From Spirosoma utsteinense (GTDB taxonomy: Bacteria; Bacteroidota; Bacteroidia; Cytophagales; Spirosomataceae), in the NCBI RefSeq assembly GCF_014282275.1, contig NZ_VFIA01000026.1, positions 29,115 to 93,114 of the forward strand: a stretch of DNA of 64,000 bases. Direction: 5' to 3'. Of the stretch, positions 8,070-16,378 are shown piece by piece. A program made the position numbers and the translations under genes. A model generated the notes under the pieces. It did no database searches. It was given only the letters and a program-made list of their open reading frames with translations, and had not been told where the DNA came from. Each line of letters starts with the position of its first letter. Position 1 is the first letter of the stretch.

Positions 8070-8501
8070 CTACGTATAAGCGATTCGGGACACATCCGAT
8101 AAACCGGGCCGGGTCCACACCGGTCGCAGCCGCGCTACCGCCTGAACGGCTTCCCGATGGGTGCCGGGCAGCCGCATACAGTGAGTAGCCCCCAGCTGGT
8201 AGCTCCAGTTGACATTGGTTCCCGGTCTGGCCACCCCCAGCATAACGACTGGCGTCGAACGCCTGCGCGCTTCGGCCAGCAGCTGCGGCATCGTTCCCCG
8301 GTATGTCGTTGAGGTAAGGGAATTCACCAGAATCAGGTGGGGCCGGTCTTCTGTATTCGTCAGGTGTTCGAGCAGTTCTTCACCCGTCGTAAATTCATAC
8401 AGCAAACAGTCGGGCTGCGTCATACTGAAGGCGCGCCAGAGCCGGAGCTGCGTATCTTCGTCATCATCCACTACGTAAATCAGGTAAGGTTTCAGGTTCA
8501 T
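8070..8501 (-). CDS. Degenerate response-regulator receiver domain protein
   Basis: A 143-residue single-domain protein with the start of a CheY-like receiver: YVVDDDED at residues 9-16 gives the acidic pocket. The strand that should end in the phosphoacceptor Asp reads LILVN, putting Asn60 at that site, and the usual Lys-Pro near the end is replaced by Leu-Pro (MRLPG). It therefore probably cannot be phosphorylated in the usual way and may act as a pseudo-receiver or be decaying. There is no output domain and no adjacent histidine kinase. It sits between remnants of nhaD and tolC, flanked by hairpins on both sides. Confidence 0.65.
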   Translation of the reverse strand: MNLKPYLIYVVDDDEDTQLRLWRAFSMTQPDCLLYEFTTGEELLEHLTNTEDRPHLILVNSLTSTTYRGTMPQLLAEARRRSTPVVMLGVARPGTNVNWSYQLGATHCMRLPGTHREAVQAVARLRPVWTRPGLSDVSRIAYT

Positions 8502-8549
8502 GGCAGTACTGTTTTTTGACTGATGTATCGATGACGTTTCTTAACACGA

Positions 8550-8581
8550 GATAGCCCCCATCCATAGGAATAGGGGCTATC
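8550..8581. terminator. Short hairpin after the small ORF
   Basis: GATAGCCCC (8550-8558) pairs with GGGGCTATC (8573-8581) around a 14-nt loop. It lies between the start of the receiver-like gene and the end of the 60-codon ORF on the same strand, so it would terminate the small gene. Confidence 0.55.
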
Positions 8582-8717
8582 TTACACTTGCATTGTTCCA
8601 ACCCTAAATTTGACCCAAAGCCACTTTACTCAGCCATTGGTATTCCATTTGGCAAAACACACCCAATCGGGTTACCCACGTTGACTGTTTATCTATCTTT
8701 CCTCAAACAAACCAGAA

Positions 8718-8900
8718 CTAACCAACAACAGCCTGAGCATCGACCGACGACCGTTTCAGCCGTAATCGGCACCACGTCAATAACTGAATTTGCTCGGTAG
8801 GCGTAAGCAGTCGTAAAAACTTGCGCAACTCTTTTCGGAATAAGCGCCGGTCGAAACCAACCTTGTCCAGTACGCACTGACTATACTCTAACCACGACAT
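8718..8900 (-). CDS. Small conserved-type hypothetical protein
   Basis: A 60-residue basic, probably helical protein beginning MSWLEYSQCVLDKVGFDRRL. The opening resembles short proteins I recall from other Cytophagales genomes (a Met-Ser-Trp start and a Phe-Asp-x-x-Leu-Phe-x-Lys-Glu core), none with a known function. There is no membrane segment or signal peptide. It is followed by a hairpin and preceded by an AT-rich gap (8901-8983) that could hold its promoter. Overlapping plus-strand frames carry no family signal. It could be spurious, because the neighbourhood is decayed. Confidence 0.5.
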   Translation of the reverse strand: MSWLEYSQCVLDKVGFDRRLFRKELRKFLRLLTPTEQIQLLTWCRLRLKRSSVDAQAVVG

Positions 8901-8983
8901 AGCGGTAGCGATTTAATGTTGAACAAATTTGATAATAATTTTAACAATACCACGTGAAAATGTGGTTAGAAATTTATTAGAAA

Positions 8984-9366
8984 TCAAACCGGCACCGGCT
9001 GCTCTGTTGCGCTGCTGCCCGTTACCGTAGCCCGACGGTTAAACACAATGGGACTTGATTTCATACAATCGTTCATCAAGTAAATCGTCTCAATTACGTA
9101 AATGAGTTCTTCGTAAGCCCCCACACAGTCGGCTTTCAGGTGGTTGAACTGACGAACGCTCTCCTTATACGTCTCCACAAAATCCAGCAGGCTGATGTTA
9201 CCTTTCTGAAAGCTGGTGATTATCCTCTACAGCCGTTCGAACTATTCCCTAAACCGGCCATCGACCGACTGTGCCATGCGCTGGACCTCGCGAACTTTTT
9301 GCACGGCCGTCACCACCTCGTTGCCTATCTGCATCACCTGCTGTTGCTGGAGGTGCCGGTTCGTTT
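8984..9366 (-). pseudogene. TolC-family outer-membrane efflux protein, 3' remnant with two stops
   Basis: One minus-strand frame reads the C-terminal part of a TolC-like protein. It has the coiled segment GNEVVTAVQKVREVQRMAQS, then GRFRE, a TAG (9242-9244), FERL, a second TAG (9227-9229), and then SFQKGNISLLDF and ESVRQFNHLKADCVGAYEEL. The two stops are in frame with each other and with the intact end, so this is point decay rather than a shift. The upstream part is lost where the oxidoreductase gene ends at 9367. TolC-family proteins form the outer channel of RND or ABC efflux pumps; no partner genes are nearby. An intact sub-frame exists only from 9178 to 8984. Confidence 0.85.
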
Positions 9367-10407
9367 TCAGGAGACGGGCATGACGCGCTGCGTCTCATTA
9401 CTGGCCAACACCAGGTCAATGATGCAGGCGAGTTGCTGAATATCGGTCGGCGTGACAGCGGGTTCGGCTCCGTTCACCAGCGCGTCGTAGAGGTTATCGT
9501 AAAACGGACTGTAATTGCCCCGTTCGCTTTCGACCGGTTCAGCGCGCCCGGCCTGATACAGGGTACCCCAGCGGTCCGGCGGTTCGGTACCCCAGCCGGA
9601 CTCGTTGGGAAGCCGATCGACTCGTAACTGCTCCTCCTGAACATCCAGCCCTCCTTTCGTAAAGGAGCCCTCGGTTCCGTGCAGGCAGTAACGTAACTGA
9701 TTCTGATAAGCCATCAGGCTCGATTTCAGCCTGACCACTTTATCGGTGTAGCCCAGCCGGATGTCGAAGTAATCGGTAACCTGACTATGGGGGCGAATGA
9801 TCCGGACGGAAGCCTGTACGGTATCGGGTTTACCAAACAGGTGCAGGGCCTGGTCGATCAGGTGCGGCCCCAGGTTGTAAAGACTTCCCCGGCCTGGACC
9901 CGGCTGCTCTTTCCAACTCCGCGTGGCCGGGTCTACGGGCGAGAAGCGGTCATATCGATTTTCGTACTCCACCAGTTTCCCCAGCGCGCCACCGGCCAGC
10001 AGGCGTTTGACGGTCAGAAAATCCGAATCCCACCGCCGGTTCTGATAGGCCGTGACGAGAAGGCCCTGCCGCTGCGCCAGCGCCAGCACCTGTGCAGCCT
10101 CCCGCTCCGACAGGGCGAACGGTTTTTCAACCACCACGTGCTTGCCTTTTTCCAGCCCTTTGCGCGCGTAGTCTGTATGGGTCTCGTTAGGCGAACAGAT
10201 GAAGACCAGATCGATCGATGGATCATCGAAGAGTTCATCGGCCGTAGCGACCCACTCGACCGATGCGTCGAACTGTCGGACAGCCTCCGGACGGCTGCTG
10301 GCAATTTTCTTTAAACGAAAGCGTGGATTAACCGACAGAAAGGGCGCGTGGAAGTACCGTCCCGACAAACCAAATCCCACTAAACCAACCTGAATAACGG
10401 TAGACAT
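9367..10407 (-). CDS. Gfo/Idh/MocA-family oxidoreductase (cytoplasmic)
   Basis: A 346-residue NAD(P)-dependent sugar dehydrogenase-like protein. It starts with a Rossmann motif (GLVGFGLSGRYFH), has the family EKPFALSE motif near residue 95, and a C-terminal Gfo/Idh/MocA beta-sheet domain; it looks closest to the YhhX-type branch. The frame is open further upstream, but the Rossmann fold begins right after the Met at 10407, so that start was chosen. There is no signal peptide, so it acts in the cytoplasm. It is the last gene of a minus-strand run with epimerases and a hydrolase. The substrate is unknown; oxidation of a sugar hydroxyl to a ketone is the usual chemistry. Confidence 0.86.
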   Translation of the reverse strand: MSTVIQVGLVGFGLSGRYFHAPFLSVNPRFRLKKIASSRPEAVRQFDASVEWVATADELFDDPSIDLVFICSPNETHTDYARKGLEKGKHVVVEKPFALSEREAAQVLALAQRQGLLVTAYQNRRWDSDFLTVKRLLAGGALGKLVEYENRYDRFSPVDPATRSWKEQPGPGRGSLYNLGPHLIDQALHLFGKPDTVQASVRIIRPHSQVTDYFDIRLGYTDKVVRLKSSLMAYQNQLRYCLHGTEGSFTKGGLDVQEEQLRVDRLPNESGWGTEPPDRWGTLYQAGRAEPVESERGNYSPFYDNLYDALVNGAEPAVTPTDIQQLACIIDLVLASNETQRVMPVS

Positions 10408-10511
10408 AAAACGAACGAAAAACGAATGGGCAAAAGCCCGGCTGGCCGCGAACGACCCTGTATAAATCACCAGTCGTAGCCGGGAAGTAACTAACTATAC
10501 CAGGGCCAGTT

Positions 10512-11417
10512 TCAAGCCCTGAATCCATGTTTGCTCTGCATCATCTGAATGAAGCTGAGTCCATTTTCGGCGATATCCCAGGGGTCGTTGTATTCGCGCC
10601 AGACGTTGATCGAGTTGGCAAAATCGATGTCGTTCCGCGTAAACGCTTCGATGGTCATCCAGCCCGTATAATTCAGCTCGGCCAGCGTCCGGAACGTATC
10701 ATCCCAGGGAATATGTCCGTCGCCGGGTGTTCCGCGGTCGTTCTCGCTGATGTGGACGTGCGCCAGCACCGGCGCTATAGTCCGTATCGCTTCGGGAAAT
10801 CGTTTCTCCTCGATGTTGGCATGGTGGGTGTCGAACATGGCCCGCACGTTCGGGTGGTCGGCCTGGCGGATCAGCGTCGATAGCTGGCTCATCGTGTTGC
10901 AGAGATAACACTCGAACCGGTTCAAGGCCTCTACAGCCAGCACGATACCGGCCTGCCTGGCATAGTCGCCCACGGCATGAAGTACCTCGGCACTATGGGC
11001 GTATTCAGCTGGTTGTGGCTCCCGTCGGCTGAATGTGGCAAAGGCGGAGTGAATAGGCCCACAAATAACGCTGGCGTTCATGGCCTGTGCCCGGTCGATG
11101 GCTCCTTTCAAAAAGTCGACGGCCTGAGCCCGGACGCTGGCCGATTCGCTGGCCGGATTCTGGTCGGGGCCAACCACCGTCACGCAGGTGCTCTGGAGAC
11201 CGAGCTGCGCCAGATGCTCACCAAACTGCCGATAGGCAGCAACGGGCTGATTGTCGATGAAACATTCGACGCCATCGTAGCCGATCGTTTTCAGGCGGTC
11301 GGCTATCGGGTTCAGCTGCTCCGACATAACGGCCGACCAGGCCAGTACGTTGAAGCCGACAGGTGTACTGCTCGGTTGAGTTGGTTCGGTTTTGGTGGTC
11401 ATTGTTGATACAGACAT
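10512..11417 (-). CDS. Sugar phosphate isomerase/epimerase (tagatose-3-epimerase-like)
   Basis: A 301-residue TIM-barrel protein of the xylose-isomerase-like superfamily. Probable metal ligands are visible in order: E in VEALNRFE, D and H in MFDTHHANI, H in HVHISENDRG, and E in MTIEAFT near the end. The run ENDRGTPGDGHIPWD is characteristic of D-tagatose/D-psicose 3-epimerases and hydroxypyruvate isomerase relatives. It should epimerise or isomerise a free keto sugar in the cytoplasm. It lies 62 bp after an alpha/beta hydrolase gene and 104 bp before the oxidoreductase, all on one strand. A start at the internal Met (residue 6) is possible. Confidence 0.85.
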   Translation of the reverse strand: MSVSTMTTKTEPTQPSSTPVGFNVLAWSAVMSEQLNPIADRLKTIGYDGVECFIDNQPVAAYRQFGEHLAQLGLQSTCVTVVGPDQNPASESASVRAQAVDFLKGAIDRAQAMNASVICGPIHSAFATFSRREPQPAEYAHSAEVLHAVGDYARQAGIVLAVEALNRFECYLCNTMSQLSTLIRQADHPNVRAMFDTHHANIEEKRFPEAIRTIAPVLAHVHISENDRGTPGDGHIPWDDTFRTLAELNYTGWMTIEAFTRNDIDFANSINVWREYNDPWDIAENGLSFIQMMQSKHGFRA

Positions 11418-11479
11418 AGAAGGATAAAAAGAACAGTTTTTCCGGCTGAGTCCAGGTGCTTCTCAGGCGCAGGAAACGA

Positions 11480-12283
11480 TTAATGCGCGATCAGCCAGTT
11501 GCGAACGCGGGGGTTGAAATCGTCGATACATTCCCAATGGAAAGCGTGTCCGGCTTCGTCATAAAGGTATAACTCGCTGGCAGGGATGGCACCGGCAACC
11601 TCTTCACTCATCCACGCAGGCGTAAACATATCATTTCGACCACCAATGACCAGGCAGGGGGTATCGATCGTACCCAGGTCGGCGAGGGTGTCGTGGGTGA
11701 TGCACGCATCGGCTTGCCCTTCAAGTCCATGCAGGGGCTGGGGAGACGGGTCGATGGCAGCCTGCTGGCGACCGGCCTGAAAGTCAGCGAACACAGCCTC
11801 GTCGTCCCAGCTTCGCTTGGCGTAGATCAGCAACTGGATATAAGCGGCAAACTCCTCCGGTCTGAGCCGCGCTTTGATGGTGACCATATGCCGAAAAATA
11901 GCTTCGGCCATCCGGTCGCACCGTGCCCAGGGACACATCAGCACCAGCGAACGCACTTTATCGGGATGCCGCAGGGCTAACTGCTGGGCAATGGTACTTC
12001 CCATCGAAACACCTACCACCCGCACGGCACCCAACCCCAGCTGGTCGATCAGGCCAGCGTAATCATCAGCCATCTGGGCGGTCGTATACGGTCCGGCGGG
12101 TTTGTCGGACCGGCCCACCCCCCGGTTGTCGCCCAGGATACAGCGAAAGGAATGCTGCCAGTCGTCGGCGTGTTTTTCCCAGACCGCGCCGGGCGCTGTA
12201 ATACCCATAATGAGCAGAAGGGGCTCGCCTGAGCCCCTCTCTTCGTAGTACAGGTTGATGCCGTTGGTTTCAACAAAAGGCAT
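11480..12283 (-). CDS. Alpha/beta hydrolase
   Basis: A 267-residue cytoplasmic hydrolase. The nucleophile elbow GVSMGS is near residue 95, the acid is probably D in GGRNDMF near 215, and the His is in AGHAFHWE near 243, giving a full Ser-Asp-His triad. The oxyanion region is EERGSGEPLLLIMG. The family covers esterases, lactonases and C-C hydrolases. Among sugar oxidoreductases, a lactonase or ester-cleaving role is plausible, but the fold alone does not decide it. It starts 11 bp after the upstream epimerase stop, so the two are almost certainly co-transcribed. Confidence 0.82.
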   Translation of the reverse strand: MPFVETNGINLYYEERGSGEPLLLIMGITAPGAVWEKHADDWQHSFRCILGDNRGVGRSDKPAGPYTTAQMADDYAGLIDQLGLGAVRVVGVSMGSTIAQQLALRHPDKVRSLVLMCPWARCDRMAEAIFRHMVTIKARLRPEEFAAYIQLLIYAKRSWDDEAVFADFQAGRQQAAIDPSPQPLHGLEGQADACITHDTLADLGTIDTPCLVIGGRNDMFTPAWMSEEVAGAIPASELYLYDEAGHAFHWECIDDFNPRVRNWLIAH

Positions 12284-12294
12284 AGTGTTAGTAG

Positions 12295-13128
12295 TTATAC
12301 GTTGCTAACGGCCGGCAACAGGGTTTCATATACCCAGCGGCCATCGTGGAGCGTCACCCCATCCGGGTCGTCCATGGCTTCGGGGCCTTCGTCTTCGCAG
12401 ATGATCCAGCCGCTGTACTGCTGCTCGATCAGCCATTGGGTGATGCCGACAAAATCGACTTTTCCCCGCCCCAGCAAGGCGAATTCAGGATCGCCATTCC
12501 AGTCTTTGAAATGAACCAGGTTGATGAGCGACGCATACTCTTTCATCTTCGTCAGCGGGTCCATGCCGCCATTGATGAGGTGGCCCACATCGGGCGTCCA
12601 GCCCGTTACCGATGCGTCGAGGGATTCGATAATTACCCGGTAATCGTCTTCCGTGCGGGTGATGGACGAGTGTGGGGAGTTGGGGTGAAAACTACAGGGC
12701 ACGCCCTGCTCTACGGCCCGGCGCGACACCCGGTTGACGATGTTCACCAGATTCTGTCGGCGAACTTCCAGGTCGTGCCGCCCGGTTGGCTTCTGCACGG
12801 TACAAAGCAGGGCACCCGGAAAATGTTTCAGCAGCGCAATGGCGCGGTCGGCTTCGTACCCCTCCTGCTCGGTTTCGTCGGTCCCGTTCCAGTCCAGGGC
12901 CAGCGCAATAGCGGCCAGTTCCACGCCCTGCTCGTTGAGTTTCTGGCCCAGATGCTCGGGATCGGGCAGATCGCCCATCCAGTTGAAGATGGGTTCGATG
13001 CCGGCGAAACCCGCCTGTGCCGTAATATCGATCATGTGCCCCAGGCGATTGGCGTGGGTCTGACCATTGTTGTTCATGAACCAGGTGTAGGCTTCGGCAC
13101 CGAAGCGAAACGGGACGGGTGATGTCAT
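12295..13128 (-). CDS. TIM-barrel sugar isomerase/epimerase (IolE-like)
   Basis: A 277-residue TIM-barrel protein of the xylose-isomerase-like superfamily. Recognisable parts are FAGIEPIF near residue 40, SFHPNSP near 140, a metal-site segment TPDVGHLINGGMDP, LVHFKDWNG, and the C-terminal ICEDEG. The layout resembles inosose dehydratase and other epimerase/dehydratase members. It is cytoplasmic, with no signal peptide. It lies 28 bp after the large cytochrome-containing gene and 11 bp before the hydrolase gene. The substrate is unknown; a keto sugar or keto-inositol formed by a Gfo/Idh/MocA partner is a reasonable guess. Confidence 0.82.
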   Translation of the reverse strand: MTSPVPFRFGAEAYTWFMNNNGQTHANRLGHMIDITAQAGFAGIEPIFNWMGDLPDPEHLGQKLNEQGVELAAIALALDWNGTDETEQEGYEADRAIALLKHFPGALLCTVQKPTGRHDLEVRRQNLVNIVNRVSRRAVEQGVPCSFHPNSPHSSITRTEDDYRVIIESLDASVTGWTPDVGHLINGGMDPLTKMKEYASLINLVHFKDWNGDPEFALLGRGKVDFVGITQWLIEQQYSGWIICEDEGPEAMDDPDGVTLHDGRWVYETLLPAVSNV

Positions 13129-13156
13129 ACAAAAAATTCAGCGTTCCTTTAAATGA

Positions 13157-16100
13157 TTACTTTTCCATCGGATGCTCTTTGAGCAACTGGGTCGGCGAAT
13201 AAAAGTCGGTCTTGCGTTCGGTAGCTGCCCTCACTTTCTTCACCTGATCGGGAGAAACCGCCGGGGCCGTATTGCCAAACGAATTTCGGACATAGGTCAG
13301 CACAGCGGCTACCTCATCGTCTTTGAGGAGCCCACCAAACGGGGTCATCGGCACCTGACCGGGATAGGTTTTGCCTACCACTTCAATAGGGCCCATAACC
13401 CCTTTCAGCACTATTTTTATCAGCCGTTCTTCGTTGCCCGACACCCAGTTGGTACCCGTCAGGGGTGGAAAACCGGAAGCGGCCAGCCCTTTCCCATCGG
13501 CCTGATGGCAGGTTGTGCAGTAGCCTTCTTTGGCATAAATCTGTTTACCCATCGTATACAGAGCCAGCTCCTCGCCCTTCAGCGTCGACTTCACTACTTT
13601 TTCCGCCACCTTTTTTACCGGTACCCCGTTCAGGTGGGCAACGGCCGTTTCATGGGCATGTACCATCCACTCGTCGAGGGGCTTTTTAGCCGCTTCAGCC
13701 AGGACAGGCAACCCTTTTTCTTTGCCGATCCAGGAAGCCGCCACGATGGCCGCGAGCCGAACCCGGCTGTTGTCGTCCCGTGCCGCCTGCATCAGCAGAT
13801 CGGCCTGGTTGGGAACCTGATGACCCGTATAACGCACCACCTGAACGGCAGCCGCCCGGGCGTGGTAGTCTTTGGCGTTGAGAACCTGTTTCAGCAACTT
13901 CTGGTCAACTTTATTCATACCCCAGCTCACCCATAATCCTTCCAGCAGGTGATGCTCGTAGCGGGGATCGGTCTTGTCCAGACTGGCCACCCAGGTATTC
14001 AGTCTGGCCAGCACCTGCGACGCATCCCGTCCGCGCAGTTCGCGCCGGGTCCGGTACCGGGTCCTGTATTCGGGCAGTTTCAGGTTGTTCAGCAGTTCGT
14101 CGATGCTGGCTCCGTCGATTTTAGCGGGTGTCACCAATGGCCTCGACGGGTAGGTAATCCGATATACCCGGCCATGCGAATGATCGCGCAGGGGGTCGCG
14201 GGCGTTGTGCTGCATGTGACCGATCAGGATGTTGTGCCAGTCGATCAGGTACAGCGACCCGTCCGGGGCGAACTCCATATCGACGGGCCGGAAGTTCCGG
14301 TCTTCACTCACGACCAGGTCGGCCCGGTGGCGGCTTTTGTAGCCGGTGCCGTCATCGACCAGGGTGTGTTCTTTCATGCCCAGAAACCCAATGGTGTTGT
14401 TGATCAGGAAGTCGCCCTGAATATCGTCGGGGAAGTGGCGGCTCGACACAAACTCCAGACCGGAGGTAGGCCGCACCCGATGCGCTTCTTCCACTAACTG
14501 AACCGATTTGTGGGTAGCTTCGCCATAGCGCGGCAATACCGAACCGGGCATCATCCAGCGCACATCCGGGCTGGATGTCTCGGCAAAGAAGGGCTGCCCC
14601 CAATCATCGAACGCAATACCCCACGGATTTGGAATAGACAGTTGCGCCGTCCGCTCCAGTTTATGAAGCTGGGGGCTATAGCGGTAAAATCCGCCGTTGG
14701 TAGCCCGAACGGGACCGTAGGACGTTTCTACGTTGGTGTGCAGAAATACGCCTTCGCCCGAGTAGATAGCACCGGAGGGGTCGACGCAAAAGGCGTGGCT
14801 ATTGTGGTGGGTGTCGTGATCGTCGTACCCGCTCAGGAGGATCTCCCGTTTGTCGGCCCGGTCGTCGCCGTTGGTGTCGGTCAGCAGCTTCAGGTTGGTA
14901 CCCTGCGAGACGTACACGCCTTCTTTCGCAATTTCGAAACCAAGTGGCAGGTGAAGACCATCGGCAAAAACGGTTTGCTTGTCGGCTTTGCCGTCGTTGT
15001 TGGTATCTTCCAGAATAAGGATTTTGTCGTTCGGCTTGGCATCACCCGGTTTGTAATGCGGGTAGCTGGGCATGACCGCCACCCACAGCCGGCCTTTGCC
15101 ATCGAACGACATCTGCATGGGTTTGGCCAGATCCGGAAACTCTTCTTCCGACGCAAACAGCTCGATTTTATACCCCTGCGGCACCTTTAGCTTGCTCAGG
15201 GCTTCCTGCCCGTACAGGTACTGCAGGCTACCGTTCTTCTCCGGGTTGAAATTGGTTTTTACCGGCGGGAGTGGCCTCGTCCGCTTGTCGGCAGCGGCCA
15301 GATCCATTTTTTCGCCTTTCGAAGCCGCCAGCCAAACCGCCGTATCCCGGATGGCAGTCAACTCACGGATCTTTTCAATTTCGGCCGGGTAGTTGTCCGG
15401 CCCGAAGGGATTGTACCGCCGGCCGTACACATGAACGCCATTGGGAACTTTAATATCGTTATGCCACATCCAGTTCTTTTCCAGCACGGCCGCCTGCACC
15501 AGTTCCCGGTTAGTCCCGGCTTTGGGGGCGGTCTTGCCAAACACCTGATCGGCCAGCAGTACCCCTAGTTTTTTATACCCTTCTTCGTTCAGTTGAGAGC
15601 CGTCGATGGTAAGCGGTTCGGCACTGCTTTCGTACCACTGCTGAGACGGCGTAAAGGCGTCGACGAAGAGCACCTTGTTCTGTTCGGCAACCTCCTGCAT
15701 CACCTTCGTGTAGAGCGACAGGTTCTGGTTCTCTTTTTTACCGTTCGGCAGATCATACAGGGACGAAAGGTCCTCGAAGGCAATAGGTGATACGATGGCC
15801 AGTTGCGGAGCGGTAGTCCCGTTGTATTTCTGGCTCAGCGTCCATTTGATAAAGGCATCCAGTTCAGCCTTGTAATTGGCAAGTCCTTCCCGGCCCTGGA
15901 ACGACTCATTATACCCGAAGAACGCCACGATCACATCGGGTTTCAGGCGGGCAAGCCACTGGTCGGGCGTATCGAAATGACCTTCGCTCTCGGAGTTTTT
16001 GGCCAGCTCGGTCTGAAATTTCTCGGCACCGGGAAACGCCCACGGCAGGTTGCGGCTGGCGTGGGGTCTGAATCCCGGCGTATCGCCCCCGTCGCACATG

Positions 16101-16327
16101 TTGCGGATGAAGAGCGACTGCTCAGGATAGCGCACCTGCATTTCGGTTTCGAAATGGCCGTAGTTCATCATCCTCGATCCCAGGTTGTTGCCCAGCAGAA
16201 CGATGCGCGACCCCTTGGACAGGGGCAGCGATTGAAATTCATTTACCTGAAAAGCACTCCCGGCAATAAGCAGAAATCCCGCTGCGAGGAGCCACCCTCC
16301 AAATCTGTTTCTCTTCGGCTGAATCAT
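13157..16327 (-). CDS. PVC-type heme dehydrogenase fused to SGNH-like domain and cytochrome c
   Basis: A 1056-residue exported protein with an N-terminal hydrophobic signal (about 10-27). Residues about 35-290 look like an SGNH/GDSL hydrolase (IVLLGNNLGSRMM at the start, AFFGYNES in the middle), but the nucleophile position reads GNNL rather than GDSL. A membrane-bound-dehydrogenase propeller of the PVC type follows (about 380-760), with Asp-rich turns such as DTNNDGKAD. HEAT-like repeats (about 780-920) and a c-type cytochrome with CTTCH at 937-941 and a probable Met ligand in VPMTPFGG come last. It should oxidise a sugar or alcohol in the periplasm and pass electrons to the heme. It follows the ThuA gene by 51 bp. 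Confidence 0.85.
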   Translation of the reverse strand: MIQPKRNRFGGWLLAAGFLLIAGSAFQVNEFQSLPLSKGSRIVLLGNNLGSRMMNYGHFETEMQVRYPEQSLFIRNMCDGGDTPGFRPHASRNLPWAFPGAEKFQTELAKNSESEGHFDTPDQWLARLKPDVIVAFFGYNESFQGREGLANYKAELDAFIKWTLSQKYNGTTAPQLAIVSPIAFEDLSSLYDLPNGKKENQNLSLYTKVMQEVAEQNKVLFVDAFTPSQQWYESSAEPLTIDGSQLNEEGYKKLGVLLADQVFGKTAPKAGTNRELVQAAVLEKNWMWHNDIKVPNGVHVYGRRYNPFGPDNYPAEIEKIRELTAIRDTAVWLAASKGEKMDLAAADKRTRPLPPVKTNFNPEKNGSLQYLYGQEALSKLKVPQGYKIELFASEEEFPDLAKPMQMSFDGKGRLWVAVMPSYPHYKPGDAKPNDKILILEDTNNDGKADKQTVFADGLHLPLGFEIAKEGVYVSQGTNLKLLTDTNGDDRADKREILLSGYDDHDTHHNSHAFCVDPSGAIYSGEGVFLHTNVETSYGPVRATNGGFYRYSPQLHKLERTAQLSIPNPWGIAFDDWGQPFFAETSSPDVRWMMPGSVLPRYGEATHKSVQLVEEAHRVRPTSGLEFVSSRHFPDDIQGDFLINNTIGFLGMKEHTLVDDGTGYKSRHRADLVVSEDRNFRPVDMEFAPDGSLYLIDWHNILIGHMQHNARDPLRDHSHGRVYRITYPSRPLVTPAKIDGASIDELLNNLKLPEYRTRYRTRRELRGRDASQVLARLNTWVASLDKTDPRYEHHLLEGLWVSWGMNKVDQKLLKQVLNAKDYHARAAAVQVVRYTGHQVPNQADLLMQAARDDNSRVRLAAIVAASWIGKEKGLPVLAEAAKKPLDEWMVHAHETAVAHLNGVPVKKVAEKVVKSTLKGEELALYTMGKQIYAKEGYCTTCHQADGKGLAASGFPPLTGTNWVSGNEERLIKIVLKGVMGPIEVVGKTYPGQVPMTPFGGLLKDDEVAAVLTYVRNSFGNTAPAVSPDQVKKVRAATERKTDFYSPTQLLKEHPMEK

Positions 16328-16378
16328 GACGATTGGTAAGAATAGTAGCTGAAATAGGTGAGCGGTCCACCAATCCGG

